A DNA stretch of 64,000 nt from Varibaculum cambriense (GCF_022133705.1 NZ_JAKNHJ010000015.1:1-64000); one strand, 5' to 3'; counted from the stretch's first letter, positions 53,668 through 62,835 are shown. Numbers and translations are program-made. Notes: a model not told the origin generated them from the sequence alone.

Positions 53668-55137
53668 ATGCTAACCTCGCTACCCTTTGTTATTGTCATT
53701 TGTCTGGCAGCTGGTGGTTTGCTACTGGCATTGCCGCAGATGATTCGCAAACCTGGGCATTATCTGCGCTCAGTTTTGGTGGTCTTGTTGGTAGCTATCA
53801 TCCAGGTAGTGGCAGTGGGGCTGCTGGTTAATTTACCGATGCAGTACGTGTCTACCCCTGCTGAGTTGTGGCAGATGATCAGCAATCAGCAAATCAGCAT
53901 GGTAAGTATTGGCGATACCCAGCGGGGATCTCAAATAGCTGCCAAGGAATCTGGGGGAGCAGACAAAGGTGCGTCCTCTTCCTCGGAAAAACTAAACCCC
54001 TTGACCACGCCGGCGTTGCCGGGGCAAGAAGCCTGGATACCGAGTTTTAAGCCCCTGTCGAAGGGACGGCAACTGACGGTGTTTTCCGGGCCGAAGTCTG
54101 GGGTAAAAGAGCAGGTGATTGTGTGGACGCCACAGGGCTATGATCCTGACGATAAAACCACTACCTATAATGTTTTAGAGTTTATCCACGGTTATCCGGG
54201 GTCTCCGGTATCAGTTGCCCTCGCCCTCGATTTTTCTTCCAACCTGCAACAGGCAATTGATAGGGGAGAAATAGCTCCCACTATTGTGGTTATTCCGGAA
54301 GGAAATGTTAATCGTGAAGTTCCTACCTGTGCTGATGTAAAAAACGGGGAGCAAACCGCCACCTGGCTCAGTTTTGATGTTCCCAAAATGGTGCGCTCTA
54401 GCTTCCCCAATGTATCCGATAAGCGAAAAGACTGGATGATCGCCGGGAATTCTTCCGGAGCTTATTGTAGTGCTCGCTTGGGTATGCTTTACGGGGATGT
54501 TTTTGGAACTAGTGCGGTGCTTTCCGGTTACGATCAGCCGATTGTGGGATCTTGGGGAGGACGTAACAGTGTCACGTTTACCGGTAACACTCTGTCTTCT
54601 CTAGCGGGACAGCCCCGTAGCTGGCCACTAAATATGTATGTTTATGGCGCGCAACTAGATCGCGACTCTCTACATCTAGCGAAAAATCTCTCCCGAGCCT
54701 CCTATCGGGCAGGTGACCGGGTGGAACTGAAAATTACGGCAGAGGGCGGGCATAACTGGGCGACTTGGCGCGAGCAAATGCCAGAACTTTACCGCTGGTG
54801 GGAGCAGGTGCGAAATAGTGATACCCCTAAGGATACGCAGCTTAAGGGTGCCGATTCGGCGCTGATACCGGAATCTTCTCCGGCTCTATTTTCCCTAATG
54901 GGGTGGGGAACTATCACGGTCGTCGCTGTGGTGGCTATCTTGGCTTTGGCTGCGTTGATTCACCGGGTACCGATAGTTATGAAGACCGGCACTCGCGCTG
55001 GCTATCTGCGAGCCTTAGCGGGATCCATAGCAGCGATGTTGTTGGTGATATTGGCGGTAATGCTGCCTATAAACCGTTTAGGGGAGTTCTATAGCTCGCT
55101 GACAGAGATTGTGCAGACGATTATCGGTGCGGGCTAG
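53668..55137 (+). CDS. Membrane-bound alpha/beta hydrolase (esterase-fold, antigen 85/esterase D-like)
   Basis: 489 residues. Two N-terminal helices (about 3-25, 33-57) anchor it, and two or three helices lie at the C-terminus (about 410-485). Between them is an esterase fold with YNVLEFIHGYPGSPVS (about 171), TIVVIPEGNVNRE, nucleophile Ser in AGNSSGAYCS (about 258-262) and His in EGGHNWATW (about 360). It resembles the putative esterase/antigen 85 fold, so it may act on wall or membrane lipids outside the cytoplasm. The start lies 9 nt after the ispH stop. Confidence 0.8.
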   Translation: MLTSLPFVIVICLAAGGLLLALPQMIRKPGHYLRSVLVVLLVAIIQVVAVGLLVNLPMQYVSTPAELWQMISNQQISMVSIGDTQRGSQIAAKESGGADKGASSSSEKLNPLTTPALPGQEAWIPSFKPLSKGRQLTVFSGPKSGVKEQVIVWTPQGYDPDDKTTTYNVLEFIHGYPGSPVSVALALDFSSNLQQAIDRGEIAPTIVVIPEGNVNREVPTCADVKNGEQTATWLSFDVPKMVRSSFPNVSDKRKDWMIAGNSSGAYCSARLGMLYGDVFGTSAVLSGYDQPIVGSWGGRNSVTFTGNTLSSLAGQPRSWPLNMYVYGAQLDRDSLHLAKNLSRASYRAGDRVELKITAEGGHNWATWREQMPELYRWWEQVRNSDTPKDTQLKGADSALIPESSPALFSLMGWGTITVVAVVAILALAALIHRVPIVMKTGTRAGYLRALAGSIAAMLLVILAVMLPINRLGEFYSSLTEIVQTIIGAG

Positions 55138-55266
55138 TGAGGCCAATATTAAGAGGCATCTAGCGGCAGAGCCTCTTAGAGGACAATCTAGCGGGCACGT
55201 ACTCGGTAACTGAGTATTTTTGCGGCTAGATTTCTTGGTGCTTTCACCCTTCGATAGGGTAGAGAC

Positions 55267-56346
55267 GTGGCTTTAACAATTGGGATTGCAGGATTACCTA
55301 ACGTTGGTAAATCAACTTTGTTCAATGCGCTCACCCGCGCAACCGTGTTAGCGGCGAATTATCCGTTCGCGACTATTGACCCCAACGTGGGGGTGGTGCC
55401 GCTGCCGGATCCGCGCCTGAAAAAACTAACCGAAATGTTCAATTCGGCGAAAACTGTGCCCGCCACGGTTTCTTTCGTTGATATTGCGGGAATCGTGAAA
55501 GGTGCCTCCCAAGGGGAGGGACTCGGCAACCAGTTTTTGGCAAATATTAGGGAAGCTGATGCGATTTGCCAGGTAACCCGGGTGTTTAGCGACCCCGACG
55601 TGGTGCACGTAGACGGCAAGATTGATCCGGCTTCCGATATTGAAACTATTTCTACCGAACTGGTCCTCGCTGACCTGCAGACTCTAGAAAAAGCGATTCC
55701 CCGCTTAGAAAAAGAAGTCCGCGGACGTAAAACCGAACCGGAAGTACTGGCAGAAGTAAAGAAAGCCCAGGCAATTTTAGAGGACGGAACGCTGCTATCT
55801 GCCCGCGAGGAACTGGATAAAGAACTGCTAAAAGAATTCCAGTTGATGACTTTAAAACCGTTCATCTATGTGTTCAATATGGACGCGGACCAGCTACTAG
55901 ATGAGGGGCAACGCCAAGAATTAGAGAATCTAGTTGCGCCAGCGAAAGCGATTTTCTTAGATGCCCAGTTTGAAGCTGACCTAGTGGAACTGGATGAAGA
56001 GGACGCGCGGGAAATGTTGGAGGAATCCGGGCAAAGCGAGTCCGGCCTCGACCAATTAGCCCGGGCGGGCTTCGATACTTTGGGGTTGCAAACTTATTTG
56101 ACGGCTGGGGAAAAAGAGTCCCGCGCCTGGACGATTCGTAAAGGCTGGACGGCTCCCCAAGCTGCCGGGGTAATTCACAGTGATTTCGAACGTGGATTCA
56201 TTAAGGCCGAAATTATCGGGTTTGATGAGTTAGTGGAACTTGGTTCAATTCACGCTGCCCGCGATGCCGGAAAGCTGCGTCAAGAGGGCAAAGACTACGT
56301 AATGCAAGACGGGGATGTAGTGGAGTTTCGTTTCAATGTAACCTGA
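55267..56346 (+). CDS. ychF: Redox-regulated ribosome-binding ATPase YchF
   Basis: 359 residues of the Obg-type GTPase fold: G1 GLPNVGKSTLFNAL, the switch region DIAGIVKGASQGEGLGN, NMDAD (the NKxD-like site that in YchF is altered so ATP binds), and a TGS-like C-terminal domain ending FRFNVT. GTG 55267 is the start. The extreme C-terminus normally ends FNV; here one extra Thr precedes the stop, immediately before an integrated element, suggesting that the element's integration has replaced the last codons. Confidence 0.93.
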   Translation: MALTIGIAGLPNVGKSTLFNALTRATVLAANYPFATIDPNVGVVPLPDPRLKKLTEMFNSAKTVPATVSFVDIAGIVKGASQGEGLGNQFLANIREADAICQVTRVFSDPDVVHVDGKIDPASDIETISTELVLADLQTLEKAIPRLEKEVRGRKTEPEVLAEVKKAQAILEDGTLLSAREELDKELLKEFQLMTLKPFIYVFNMDADQLLDEGQRQELENLVAPAKAIFLDAQFEADLVELDEEDAREMLEESGQSESGLDQLARAGFDTLGLQTYLTAGEKESRAWTIRKGWTAPQAAGVIHSDFERGFIKAEIIGFDELVELGSIHAARDAGKLRQEGKDYVMQDGDVVEFRFNVT

Positions 56347-56366
56347 GGCGCGCTAGTGTTAGCGGC

Positions 56367-57878
56367 ATGACAACACGTGCTGCTATTTACCTCCGTATCT
56401 CGCTCGATGCTGCCATGGACGGCCTCGCCATCGACCGGCAGCGCCAGGACTGCGAAGCCCTTGCCGAGCAACGCGGCTGGGACGTCGTGCATACCTACGT
56501 CGATCAGTCGATCTCCGCGTCGAAGAAGGACGTGGACCGCCCCGACTACGACGCGATGGTGGCGTCCTTTGAGCGCGGCGAGATCGACGCGATCATTTGC
56601 TGGGACCTCGACCGCCTCACACGGCAGCCCTGGCAGCTCGAAGAGTGGATCGACAGGGCAGAGGAGCAGGGGCTGAAACTCGTCACTGCGAACGGTGATG
56701 CTGACCTTGCCACCGACGGCGGCAGAATGTACGCGCGCATCAAAGCAGCCGTGGCACGCGGCGAGATCGAGCGAAAGAGCATGCGCCAGTCTCGTGCGCA
56801 ACAGCAACGCGCCGAGCAGGGCCGCTGGTACTCCGGCGGTGTGCGCCCTATCGGCTACACCTCCACCGGCGAGATCATTCCATCCGAAGCCGCCGCCGTG
56901 CTCGGTATGTTCCGCGCTGTCGAGAGGGGCAACTCCATGCGCGACATTGCGCGCGCCTTATCTGGGGTCGATCAACCGGGCTTGCCGGATATCCCGACCA
57001 CGCCGCGCCATATGTACACCGTGGTCACAGAGCGCAACGCTCGACGCCGCGCTGAAGGCCAGGAAGAAAAGCCGGTTCCCGACGCGCAGCCGTGGGCCTA
57101 CACGTCGTTGCACTCGATCCTGCGCAACCCCGTGTATGCGGGTTACTCCACTTATAAGAAGGCCAAGCGCAAAGGCGTGAAGAACAAATACCGCCGTGTC
57201 ACGCATATCGTCCGCGACCCCGATACCGGCGAGCCGGTGAAAGGGCAGTGGGAGCCGATCGTCACACCCGATCTGTGGTGGCGCGTGCAGAACGTGCTCG
57301 ATGATCCCGACCGGCTGACCAACAAGGAGCGGCGTAATACTCGCCGCCATCTTGGCTCGGGTCTGTATGTCTGCGACGAGTGTGGCAATCCCGTGCGCAC
57401 GCATGCCGACCGCTACCGCTGCGCCGCCTGTGGCTTAGTGCGCACGCATAGCGTCGATGATTTTGTGCTCGCCGTGATCCGCGCCCGCCTTGGTCGTGAC
57501 GACCTAGCAGACCTGTTGCCGACTGCGGATGACGACGAGGTCGACGCCATCGACGACGAACTCGCTGAGCTTCGCGCAAAGCTCGCCCGCGTCCAGGCTG
57601 ACTACGACGAGGAGCTTATCGAGGCCCGTGACCTCAAGCGCGCGCGAAACCGTTATGAGCCGCAGATCGAGAAACTCGAAACGCGCCGTGCCCGCCTTGC
57701 TGGCGCATCGGCGCTGCTCGACACAACCGGCTACGCCTCGCCCGTGGACGCCTTCGACAACGCAGAGCTTGCCGTGCAGCGCCGTGTCATCAACACCCTG
57801 TGCCAGGTGCGCCTGCGCCGTGGCGTGCGCGGAAGCAAGACCTTTAACCCCGAATCAGTCCAGATCGTGTGGAACTAG
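56367..57878 (+). CDS. Large serine recombinase/integrase
   Basis: 503 residues. The resolvase domain has YLRIS with catalytic Ser12, DRQRQDCEALAEQRGW and a basic segment LTRQPW. Then comes the recombinase domain (about 160-300: PIGYTSTGEIIPSEAAAVLGM), a zinc-ribbon region (about 336-356: CDECGNP...CAACG) and a coiled coil (about 385-455). It cuts and joins attachment sites of the element. The first gene after the ychF boundary; the integrase alone plus short sites is normally enough for insertion. Confidence 0.92.
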   Translation: MTTRAAIYLRISLDAAMDGLAIDRQRQDCEALAEQRGWDVVHTYVDQSISASKKDVDRPDYDAMVASFERGEIDAIICWDLDRLTRQPWQLEEWIDRAEEQGLKLVTANGDADLATDGGRMYARIKAAVARGEIERKSMRQSRAQQQRAEQGRWYSGGVRPIGYTSTGEIIPSEAAAVLGMFRAVERGNSMRDIARALSGVDQPGLPDIPTTPRHMYTVVTERNARRRAEGQEEKPVPDAQPWAYTSLHSILRNPVYAGYSTYKKAKRKGVKNKYRRVTHIVRDPDTGEPVKGQWEPIVTPDLWWRVQNVLDDPDRLTNKERRNTRRHLGSGLYVCDECGNPVRTHADRYRCAACGLVRTHSVDDFVLAVIRARLGRDDLADLLPTADDDEVDAIDDELAELRAKLARVQADYDEELIEARDLKRARNRYEPQIEKLETRRARLAGASALLDTTGYASPVDAFDNAELAVQRRVINTLCQVRLRRGVRGSKTFNPESVQIVWN

Positions 57879-58227
57879 GTTGCAGTGTGTGACACGTCAA
57901 CAATCGCGCGCATGTGCTGCGACGCGCGACGCTCCTACGAAGGAACGCCACGGAGCCGGCAGTTCGGGGGAGATCTGCCTTCGTGTATCGGGGGTGACAC
58001 TGCTCAACCGTGGCGTTCGGGGAAAGTATTACACGACTGTTTCCACCCCGCATGTCGAGCGCCGAAAGCAAGAACCCGGGTTGTACGGTAGCGGTAATTT
58101 GCGTTTTTGTTACACGCCGCGTTTCACGCAACGATCCCGGGCGGCTTCGCATCCTGCCATGTGTACATCGTTACATCTCAGGGGCGAGATGTGGAGGATC
58201 GGCCAGACTTGGATAGGGAGTGCCCGC
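57879..58227 (+). other. Intergenic region before the restriction-modification genes
   Basis: About 350 bp. It starts with GTTGCAGTGTGTGACACGTCAACA, which resembles pieces of the repeats at 63.4-63.8 kb (TGACACGT). The rest may hold a promoter and leader for the following genes, but I see no clear gene. The ribosome site of the next gene is at 58215-58220. Confidence 0.4.
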
Positions 58228-60084
58228 ATGGCAAACGAGCGGATTACAGAAGACTTAGTCGATGAAAAGCTCCGCAACCTCGGATATTACGAGGATGCAG
58301 AGAAGATCATCGTTGAGAAGCAGCAATCCGCCATTGAGCTGGTTCGCAAGTCTTTGTCGAAGGCGTCGAAAACTGGCGGCGGCGGTGGTGGTTTCCCGGA
58401 GTTCATCATCACTGCCCCCGACACCCCCGACATGATCGTGGTTATCGAGTGCAAGGCAGAGACACGTTGGCACGAGTCGGAAAATCGTGATCGCCCTAAA
58501 GACTTCGCGGTTGACGGTGTTCTGCACTACGCAAGTTTTCTGACACACAAATACACCGTGATCTCGATTGCAGTCTCGGGCACGCCTGCACATAGTGAAT
58601 GGTCCTTCTTTGTCACCACCAAAGGAGAGAAGGAAGCACGCCCGCTTAAGGCCCCGAGCGGTGCAGCGATTACCGAACTTGTCAGCCTTGATGACCTCAT
58701 TACCGCCGCATCGTTCGATCCTTCTGTTCAGGCAAAGCGAACAAAAGACCTCATTTCGTTCTCTCAGGAAATGCACGCTTTCATGAGGGATGAAGCGGAG
58801 CTAGAAGAGAAAGAGAAGCCTCTCGCCGTCGCGGGTAGCCTAATCGCGCTCAACGACCCTGTCTTTGCAAAGACCTACGAAGCATATGGTGCGAAAGACT
58901 TGCCCGACTTCTGGATGCAAACGATCCAGAAAGTCATCGGGTCTGCGCAAATCCCGTTCGCCAAGATAACGAACATGACCCAGCCGTTTACTGGCATCCA
59001 AGTGCACCCAGAGCTGGGTAAAGCTACCAAAGCCTATCCGCAGGGCTTGTTACACGAAATCGTGACCCTGCTTGCGGAGAAGGTGCTGCCCTTTATCACC
59101 GTTTATCACGACTTCGACGTTGTGGGAGCTTTCTACGGTGAGTTCCTGAAGTACACAGGCGGTGACGGCAAAGGGTTGGGGATTGTACTCACGCCGAAGC
59201 ACATCACTGAGCTGTTTAGCCTGCTTGCCAACGTCGATAAGGACAGCATCGTGCTTGACACCTGCGCTGGTACTGGAGGCTTCCTAATCTCGGCAATGAA
59301 CCAGATGGTCCGTACTGCGATCACGCAAGACGAGATTGAGTCGATCAAGAAAAACCAACTGATCGGCGTCGAACAAAACCCGAGCATGTACGCCCTAGCG
59401 GCTTCAAACATGATCCTGCGCGGTGACGGGAAGGCCAACCTCTACCAAGGGTCTTGTTTTGACACCGCCATCACCAAAGGCGTCAAGTCCCACAAAGCGA
59501 CAGTTGGTTTGATTAACCCGCCTTACGCCAAAACTAAGGAAGACCTGCACGAGCTGCGATTCGTGGAACACATGCTTGATTGTCTCACTCCCGGGGCGAT
59601 CGGTATTGCCATTGTCCCTATCTCGTGCGCAACTGCGCCTAGCATCCGCAAGCGCAGCCTCCTGAAGAACCACACACTGGAAGCAGTCATGTCAATGCCA
59701 CCGGAAGTCTTTTACCCGGTTGGTGTCGTCACTTGTGTGATGGTGTTTACTGCACACATTCCACATGAAAGATCTGACCGGAAAAGCTGGTTTGGTTATT
59801 GGCGCGAAGACGGGTTCGTCAAAATTAAGAATCTCGGCCGCGTCGATCGAAATGGAACCTGGCCAGAGATACGCGACCACTGGGTTGAGATGTTCCGTAA
59901 TCGAGAAGTCAAGCCTGGTGAATCTGTCATGCAAAAGGTGGATGCCGAGGATGAATGGGTCGCGGAAGCTTACATGGAAACGGACTACTCGACTCTTACC
60001 CAGTCGGACTTCGAGAAGGTCCTTCTCGACTACGCACTGTTCACCTTGCGCGGGGTCGATATCGAAGAAGGCGGGGACGCGTGA
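58228..60084 (+). CDS. BcgI-like restriction-modification subunit (nuclease domain fused to N6-adenine methylase)
   Basis: 618 residues. The N-terminal part has a PD-(D/E)XK-type nuclease signature: F-P-E58, D68 and E74-x-K76 (in MIVVIECKAE). The middle is a helical linker. The C-terminal part is an N6-adenine methylase: motif I VLDTCAGTGGFLIS (about 343) and motif IV NPPY (about 429). The next gene (overlap GTGA) is a specificity subunit. This size and split match the type IIB enzyme BcgI (A subunit about 637, B about 341 residues). It would cut and methylate DNA at sites chosen by the S subunit. ATG 58228 follows AGGGAG. Confidence 0.85.
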   Translation: MANERITEDLVDEKLRNLGYYEDAEKIIVEKQQSAIELVRKSLSKASKTGGGGGGFPEFIITAPDTPDMIVVIECKAETRWHESENRDRPKDFAVDGVLHYASFLTHKYTVISIAVSGTPAHSEWSFFVTTKGEKEARPLKAPSGAAITELVSLDDLITAASFDPSVQAKRTKDLISFSQEMHAFMRDEAELEEKEKPLAVAGSLIALNDPVFAKTYEAYGAKDLPDFWMQTIQKVIGSAQIPFAKITNMTQPFTGIQVHPELGKATKAYPQGLLHEIVTLLAEKVLPFITVYHDFDVVGAFYGEFLKYTGGDGKGLGIVLTPKHITELFSLLANVDKDSIVLDTCAGTGGFLISAMNQMVRTAITQDEIESIKKNQLIGVEQNPSMYALAASNMILRGDGKANLYQGSCFDTAITKGVKSHKATVGLINPPYAKTKEDLHELRFVEHMLDCLTPGAIGIAIVPISCATAPSIRKRSLLKNHTLEAVMSMPPEVFYPVGVVTCVMVFTAHIPHERSDRKSWFGYWREDGFVKIKNLGRVDRNGTWPEIRDHWVEMFRNREVKPGESVMQKVDAEDEWVAEAYMETDYSTLTQSDFEKVLLDYALFTLRGVDIEEGGDA

Positions 60085-61061
60085 CTCGCCAACCTTTAGG
60101 TGACCTATTTCATGTTGAGTACGGAAACAAACTCGACATGAACAAGATGACACCAACCGATCCACGGACAGGCATCGCATTTGTAGGACGAGTGGGTGGC
60201 CTGAACGGAAAATCAGGTGTCTCCGGGTACGTCGAGGCACTACCTGACCTGACCCCTTATCCCACAGGTTTAATCACAGTTGCCCTCGGAGGGTCGCGAC
60301 TGCTGTCTTCCTATGTTCAGCAGCGCCCGTTCTATACAGCTCAGAACGTGGCAGTCCTTCGTCCAAAGCGAGACACCATGAGTCTCAACGAGCGTCTCTT
60401 CTACGCGATGTGTATTCGCAAGAACGCCTTTCGTTATAGCGCTTTCGGAAGGGAAGCAAACCGCACTCTAGCGACTATTGAGGTTCCCACCGAGATACCC
60501 GATTGGGTCGAAATTAGTGAGGTTCCGACTCATGAGGGGCTTCGGGCAGCTACAGGCGATCCCGTGGCTTTGACCGACCCCAGTGGCTGGTGCGATTTCC
60601 CGATAGAACAGCTATTTGAGATCAAGAAGGGTAAGCGAGTCACCAAAGCAAATAGGCAACCGGGAACAACACGTTTCATAGGTGCTTCGGACAGTAACAA
60701 TGGGATTACCGATTGGAGCGCGCTTGAACCACTCTTCCCCGCAGGGACCATCACAGTTCCCTACAACGGATCGGTTGGTTATTCCTTCTACCAGGATCAA
60801 CCGTACTTCGCCTCAGACGACATTCAGGTGTTAATCCCTAAACAAGAAGTGTCCTACTGGGCAATGCTGTTCATCTCAACCATGATTCGTCACGAGAAGG
60901 ACCGATTCACGTATGGGTATAAGTGGAATTTGGCTCGAATGAGGAAGATGACACTTCGGTTGCCAGCTGCACCAACCGGGAAGCCTGACTGGGATTACAT
61001 GGAAGGCTTTATGCAAGGATTACCGTTTTCTGCCGCGATCACTGGTGAGGTGGGTGTCTAA
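60081..61061 (+). CDS. Specificity subunit of the BcgI-like system
   Basis: 326 residues with two target-recognition domains. Each begins with a segment typical of type I S proteins: PLGDLFHVEYGNKLDMNKM (about 5) and FPIEQLFEIKKGKRVTKANR (about 175). Each has a conserved middle, YTAQNVAVLRP (about 92) and YFASDDIQVLIPKQE (about 245), and helical ends. GTG 60081 overlaps the stop of the methylase gene. It presumably reads a bipartite target for the nuclease-methylase. Its two halves are unlike each other in the variable parts, as expected. Confidence 0.85.
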   Translation: MTRQPLGDLFHVEYGNKLDMNKMTPTDPRTGIAFVGRVGGLNGKSGVSGYVEALPDLTPYPTGLITVALGGSRLLSSYVQQRPFYTAQNVAVLRPKRDTMSLNERLFYAMCIRKNAFRYSAFGREANRTLATIEVPTEIPDWVEISEVPTHEGLRAATGDPVALTDPSGWCDFPIEQLFEIKKGKRVTKANRQPGTTRFIGASDSNNGITDWSALEPLFPAGTITVPYNGSVGYSFYQDQPYFASDDIQVLIPKQEVSYWAMLFISTMIRHEKDRFTYGYKWNLARMRKMTLRLPAAPTGKPDWDYMEGFMQGLPFSAAITGEVGV

Positions 61062-61063
61062 CG

Positions 61064-61336
61064 CTCATCGGTTACGCCTACGTTCCAACCTCCAAGCAGA
61101 GACAGTAGCTCGACACTCAGCGTGACCTTCTTGTCCAGCGCACCCGTGAGGGCGTGGCGCACGCCCGCGCCCAGGGCAGGGTCGCCGGCCCCAAACCGAA
61201 GCTCGACCAAGAACAAGCCCAGATCGCCAAGGAGCTTATTGAGGGCGGCAAGTCCGTCAGTGCAGTAGCCAGGACATTCAACGTCTCGCGGCCGACGATC
61301 TATCGCGCTCTCAAGCGCATCGAAGCCGACGCCTAA
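61064..61336 (+). pseudogene. Serine resolvase remnant (internal deletion, stop codon)
   Basis: The frame reads LIGYAYVPTSKQRQ, a stop (TAG), LDTQRDLL and then jumps to TREGVAHARAQGRVAG and a full helix-turn-helix C-terminus SVSAVARTFNVSRPTIYRALKR. The catalytic middle of about 100 residues is missing. Ends at 61336. It follows the specificity gene directly and marks an earlier transposon/resolvase insertion. Confidence 0.8.
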
Positions 61337-61345
61337 GCACAGGCT

Positions 61346-61398
61346 GCGTCGCTAGCGCTCGCACCCGGCGAGAAGGCACCAGGCTGCGCTAGCGACGC
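61346..61398. repeat. 13-bp inverted repeat
   Basis: GCGTCGCTAGCGC (61346-61358) and its exact reverse complement (61386-61398) flank 27 nt. It lies between the resolvase scar and the DUF4192 gene. There is no T-run. Confidence 0.6.
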
Positions 61399-61455
61399 CC
61401 GGCGCACAAAGGCACTGCACTGCTGGGATACGCCTGCGACCGGCAGAGCCGGTCC

Positions 61456-61488
61456 GAATACGGGATTGACCACGTACACCCCGTATTC
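61456..61488 (+). promoter_or_regulatory. Inverted repeat with GGATTGACCA upstream of the DUF4192 gene
   Basis: GAATACGGG (61456-61464) and CCCGTATTC (61480-61488) form 9-bp arms around 15 nt. GGATTGACCA (61463-61472) lies partly in the left arm. The repeat ends four bases before the ribosome site. The same decamer is found at 62658-62667. Confidence 0.5.
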
Positions 61489-61506
61489 GTGCAAAGGAGC
61501 ACTGCC

Positions 61507-62529
61507 ATGTCCACTCATTCCCACACGCTTGCCTCCCACGGCGAGATCCTCGCGAACCTCCCCGGCATCCTCGGGTTTTACCCGAACAACTCGCTGATCC
61601 TCGCGTTCTTCGTCGACGACGAGGGCGTCGACACCATCCGCCTCGGCCCGGTCGCACGGTTCGACCTGGACGAGGCCGTGGAGAAGCTCACCGAGAGCCG
61701 CGAGCGGTTCGCAGCGTGGGTCCACCACCTCGAACTCGACGCTGTTATCGCGTACATGATCAGCGATGACATTGCGCAACCGATCTTCGACGAAACGGCG
61801 ACGTATCTCACCAGCGGGGCAGTGCACCTACCGCCGCTGCTCGGGGTGGTGCAGGTGCCCGAGATCGTCACCGGGGCTGAGTGGTGGTCTGTGTACCAGC
61901 ATCCGCTCATCAACGAGCCGCGCCACGGCGTTGTCGGCGAGGTCGCCGCATCGGCGGCGCTTAAGCAGATGCTAGAGCACACCGGCGAACTGCCGGAGCC
62001 GAGCAAAGACGACATCGAGGCACGGTTGAACAGCACCGATCACGGCATCGACGCCGCAGAGCACGCCGACATCATCGAAGACGCGCTGGCCTTTGTCCCG
62101 CCAGTGTTTCCCGACATGCTGCAGCGTGAATACGAACAGGCGGCGGCAGGGATCACCCAGCCGAGCACTCGTGCTGTTCGGTCTGCGCTGAAATGCTTCA
62201 CCACGCCGCGCTTGCGAGACACGCTGCTTGCCGCACTGCTCGATGAGCCGCAGGCTGGCCTTGCGTTCATAGAGAAGGTTATGCGTGCTGTCCCGACCAG
62301 CTGGCCGGGGATGCGGGCGCAGCTCACCGCCACTGTTGCCGTGCTCGCTCACGCCACAGGCCAGCCGGGACTAGCTGGCGTGGCTGCGCAGCGAGCCACC
62401 GAGATCGGGCCAGACGAGAACTTCCCGTCGTTGGTGGCGAAGCTCACCGACATCGGCCAGGGCGAGCGGATGGTCGAGCTTGTCCGCGAGGGCGCCGAGA
62501 AGACCCGTACCATCTTGTTCACCGAGTAA
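61507..62529 (+). CDS. DUF4192 domain-containing protein
   Basis: 340 residues with the DUF4192 opening LASHGEILANLPGILGFYPN and SLILAFFVDDEG, followed by a helical C-terminal half (about 180-340). ATG 61507 follows AAAGGAG at good spacing. DUF4192 proteins occur in actinobacterial chromosomes and elements; the function is unknown. A strong terminator follows. Confidence 0.85.
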   Translation: MSTHSHTLASHGEILANLPGILGFYPNNSLILAFFVDDEGVDTIRLGPVARFDLDEAVEKLTESRERFAAWVHHLELDAVIAYMISDDIAQPIFDETATYLTSGAVHLPPLLGVVQVPEIVTGAEWWSVYQHPLINEPRHGVVGEVAASAALKQMLEHTGELPEPSKDDIEARLNSTDHGIDAAEHADIIEDALAFVPPVFPDMLQREYEQAAAGITQPSTRAVRSALKCFTTPRLRDTLLAALLDEPQAGLAFIEKVMRAVPTSWPGMRAQLTATVAVLAHATGQPGLAGVAAQRATEIGPDENFPSLVAKLTDIGQGERMVELVREGAEKTRTILFTE

Positions 62530-62538
62530 CACCACCTA

Positions 62539-62573
62539 CCCCGTTGCAGCGATGCAACGGGGTTTTCTTTTTC
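62539..62573 (+). terminator. Rho-independent terminator after the DUF4192 gene
   Basis: CCCCGTTGCA (62539-62548), loop GCGA, TGCAACGGGG (62553-62562), then TTTTCTTTTTC. Confidence 0.9.
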
Positions 62574-62656
62574 GCTGTATCGCCGTGGCTGGCGACAACA
62601 GACACTTCAACGAGGCAGGGGAGCGACCCCTAGACAGCAGAGCTGTCTCCAACAGA

Positions 62657-62675
62657 CGGATTGACCATCAATCCG
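62657..62675 (+). promoter_or_regulatory. Inverted repeat with GGATTGACCA before the 47-residue ORF
   Basis: CGGATTGA (62657-62664) and TCAATCCG (62668-62675) flank CCA. It lies just before the GGAGG site. The same GGATTGACCA occurs upstream of the DUF4192 gene. Confidence 0.5.
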
Positions 62676-62691
62676 AACAAGGAGGCACGTG

Positions 62692-62835
62692 ATGCGCGAC
62701 TTCATCCACACCGACCTGGAACTGCTCTACCAGCTCGCCGACGGCATCGACGGCGAGGACGCCGATCCGGGCGCAGCACAAAAGCTGCGCGACCTAGAGG
62801 CGGCAGGCACACCGTTGCCCTGGGCAGTGCTGTAA
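62692..62835 (+). CDS. Small conserved-looking ORF (47 residues)
   Basis: MRDFIHTDLELLYQLADGID is the opening of a 47-residue acidic, helical peptide that ends PLPWAVL. It has an excellent ribosome site (AAGGAGG, spacing about 7), starts at ATG 62692 and ends at TAA 62835. The family is not recognised. Its position between the DUF4192 and SSB genes suggests an accessory role in the element. Confidence 0.65.
   Translation: MRDFIHTDLELLYQLADGIDGEDADPGAAQKLRDLEAAGTPLPWAVL

Noticed and set aside
57529-58227. Long open frame in front of the methylase, within and after the integrase gene
   Set aside because: It overlaps the integrase in another frame, and its composition is arginine- and serine-rich as expected for an out-of-frame reading of GC-rich DNA. 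The methylase starts at ATG 58228 with a good ribosome site.
61154-61336. An intact small helix-turn-helix gene of 60 codons
   Set aside because: The same frame continues upstream into a resolvase N-terminus with a stop and a deletion, so it is a remnant rather than a separate gene.
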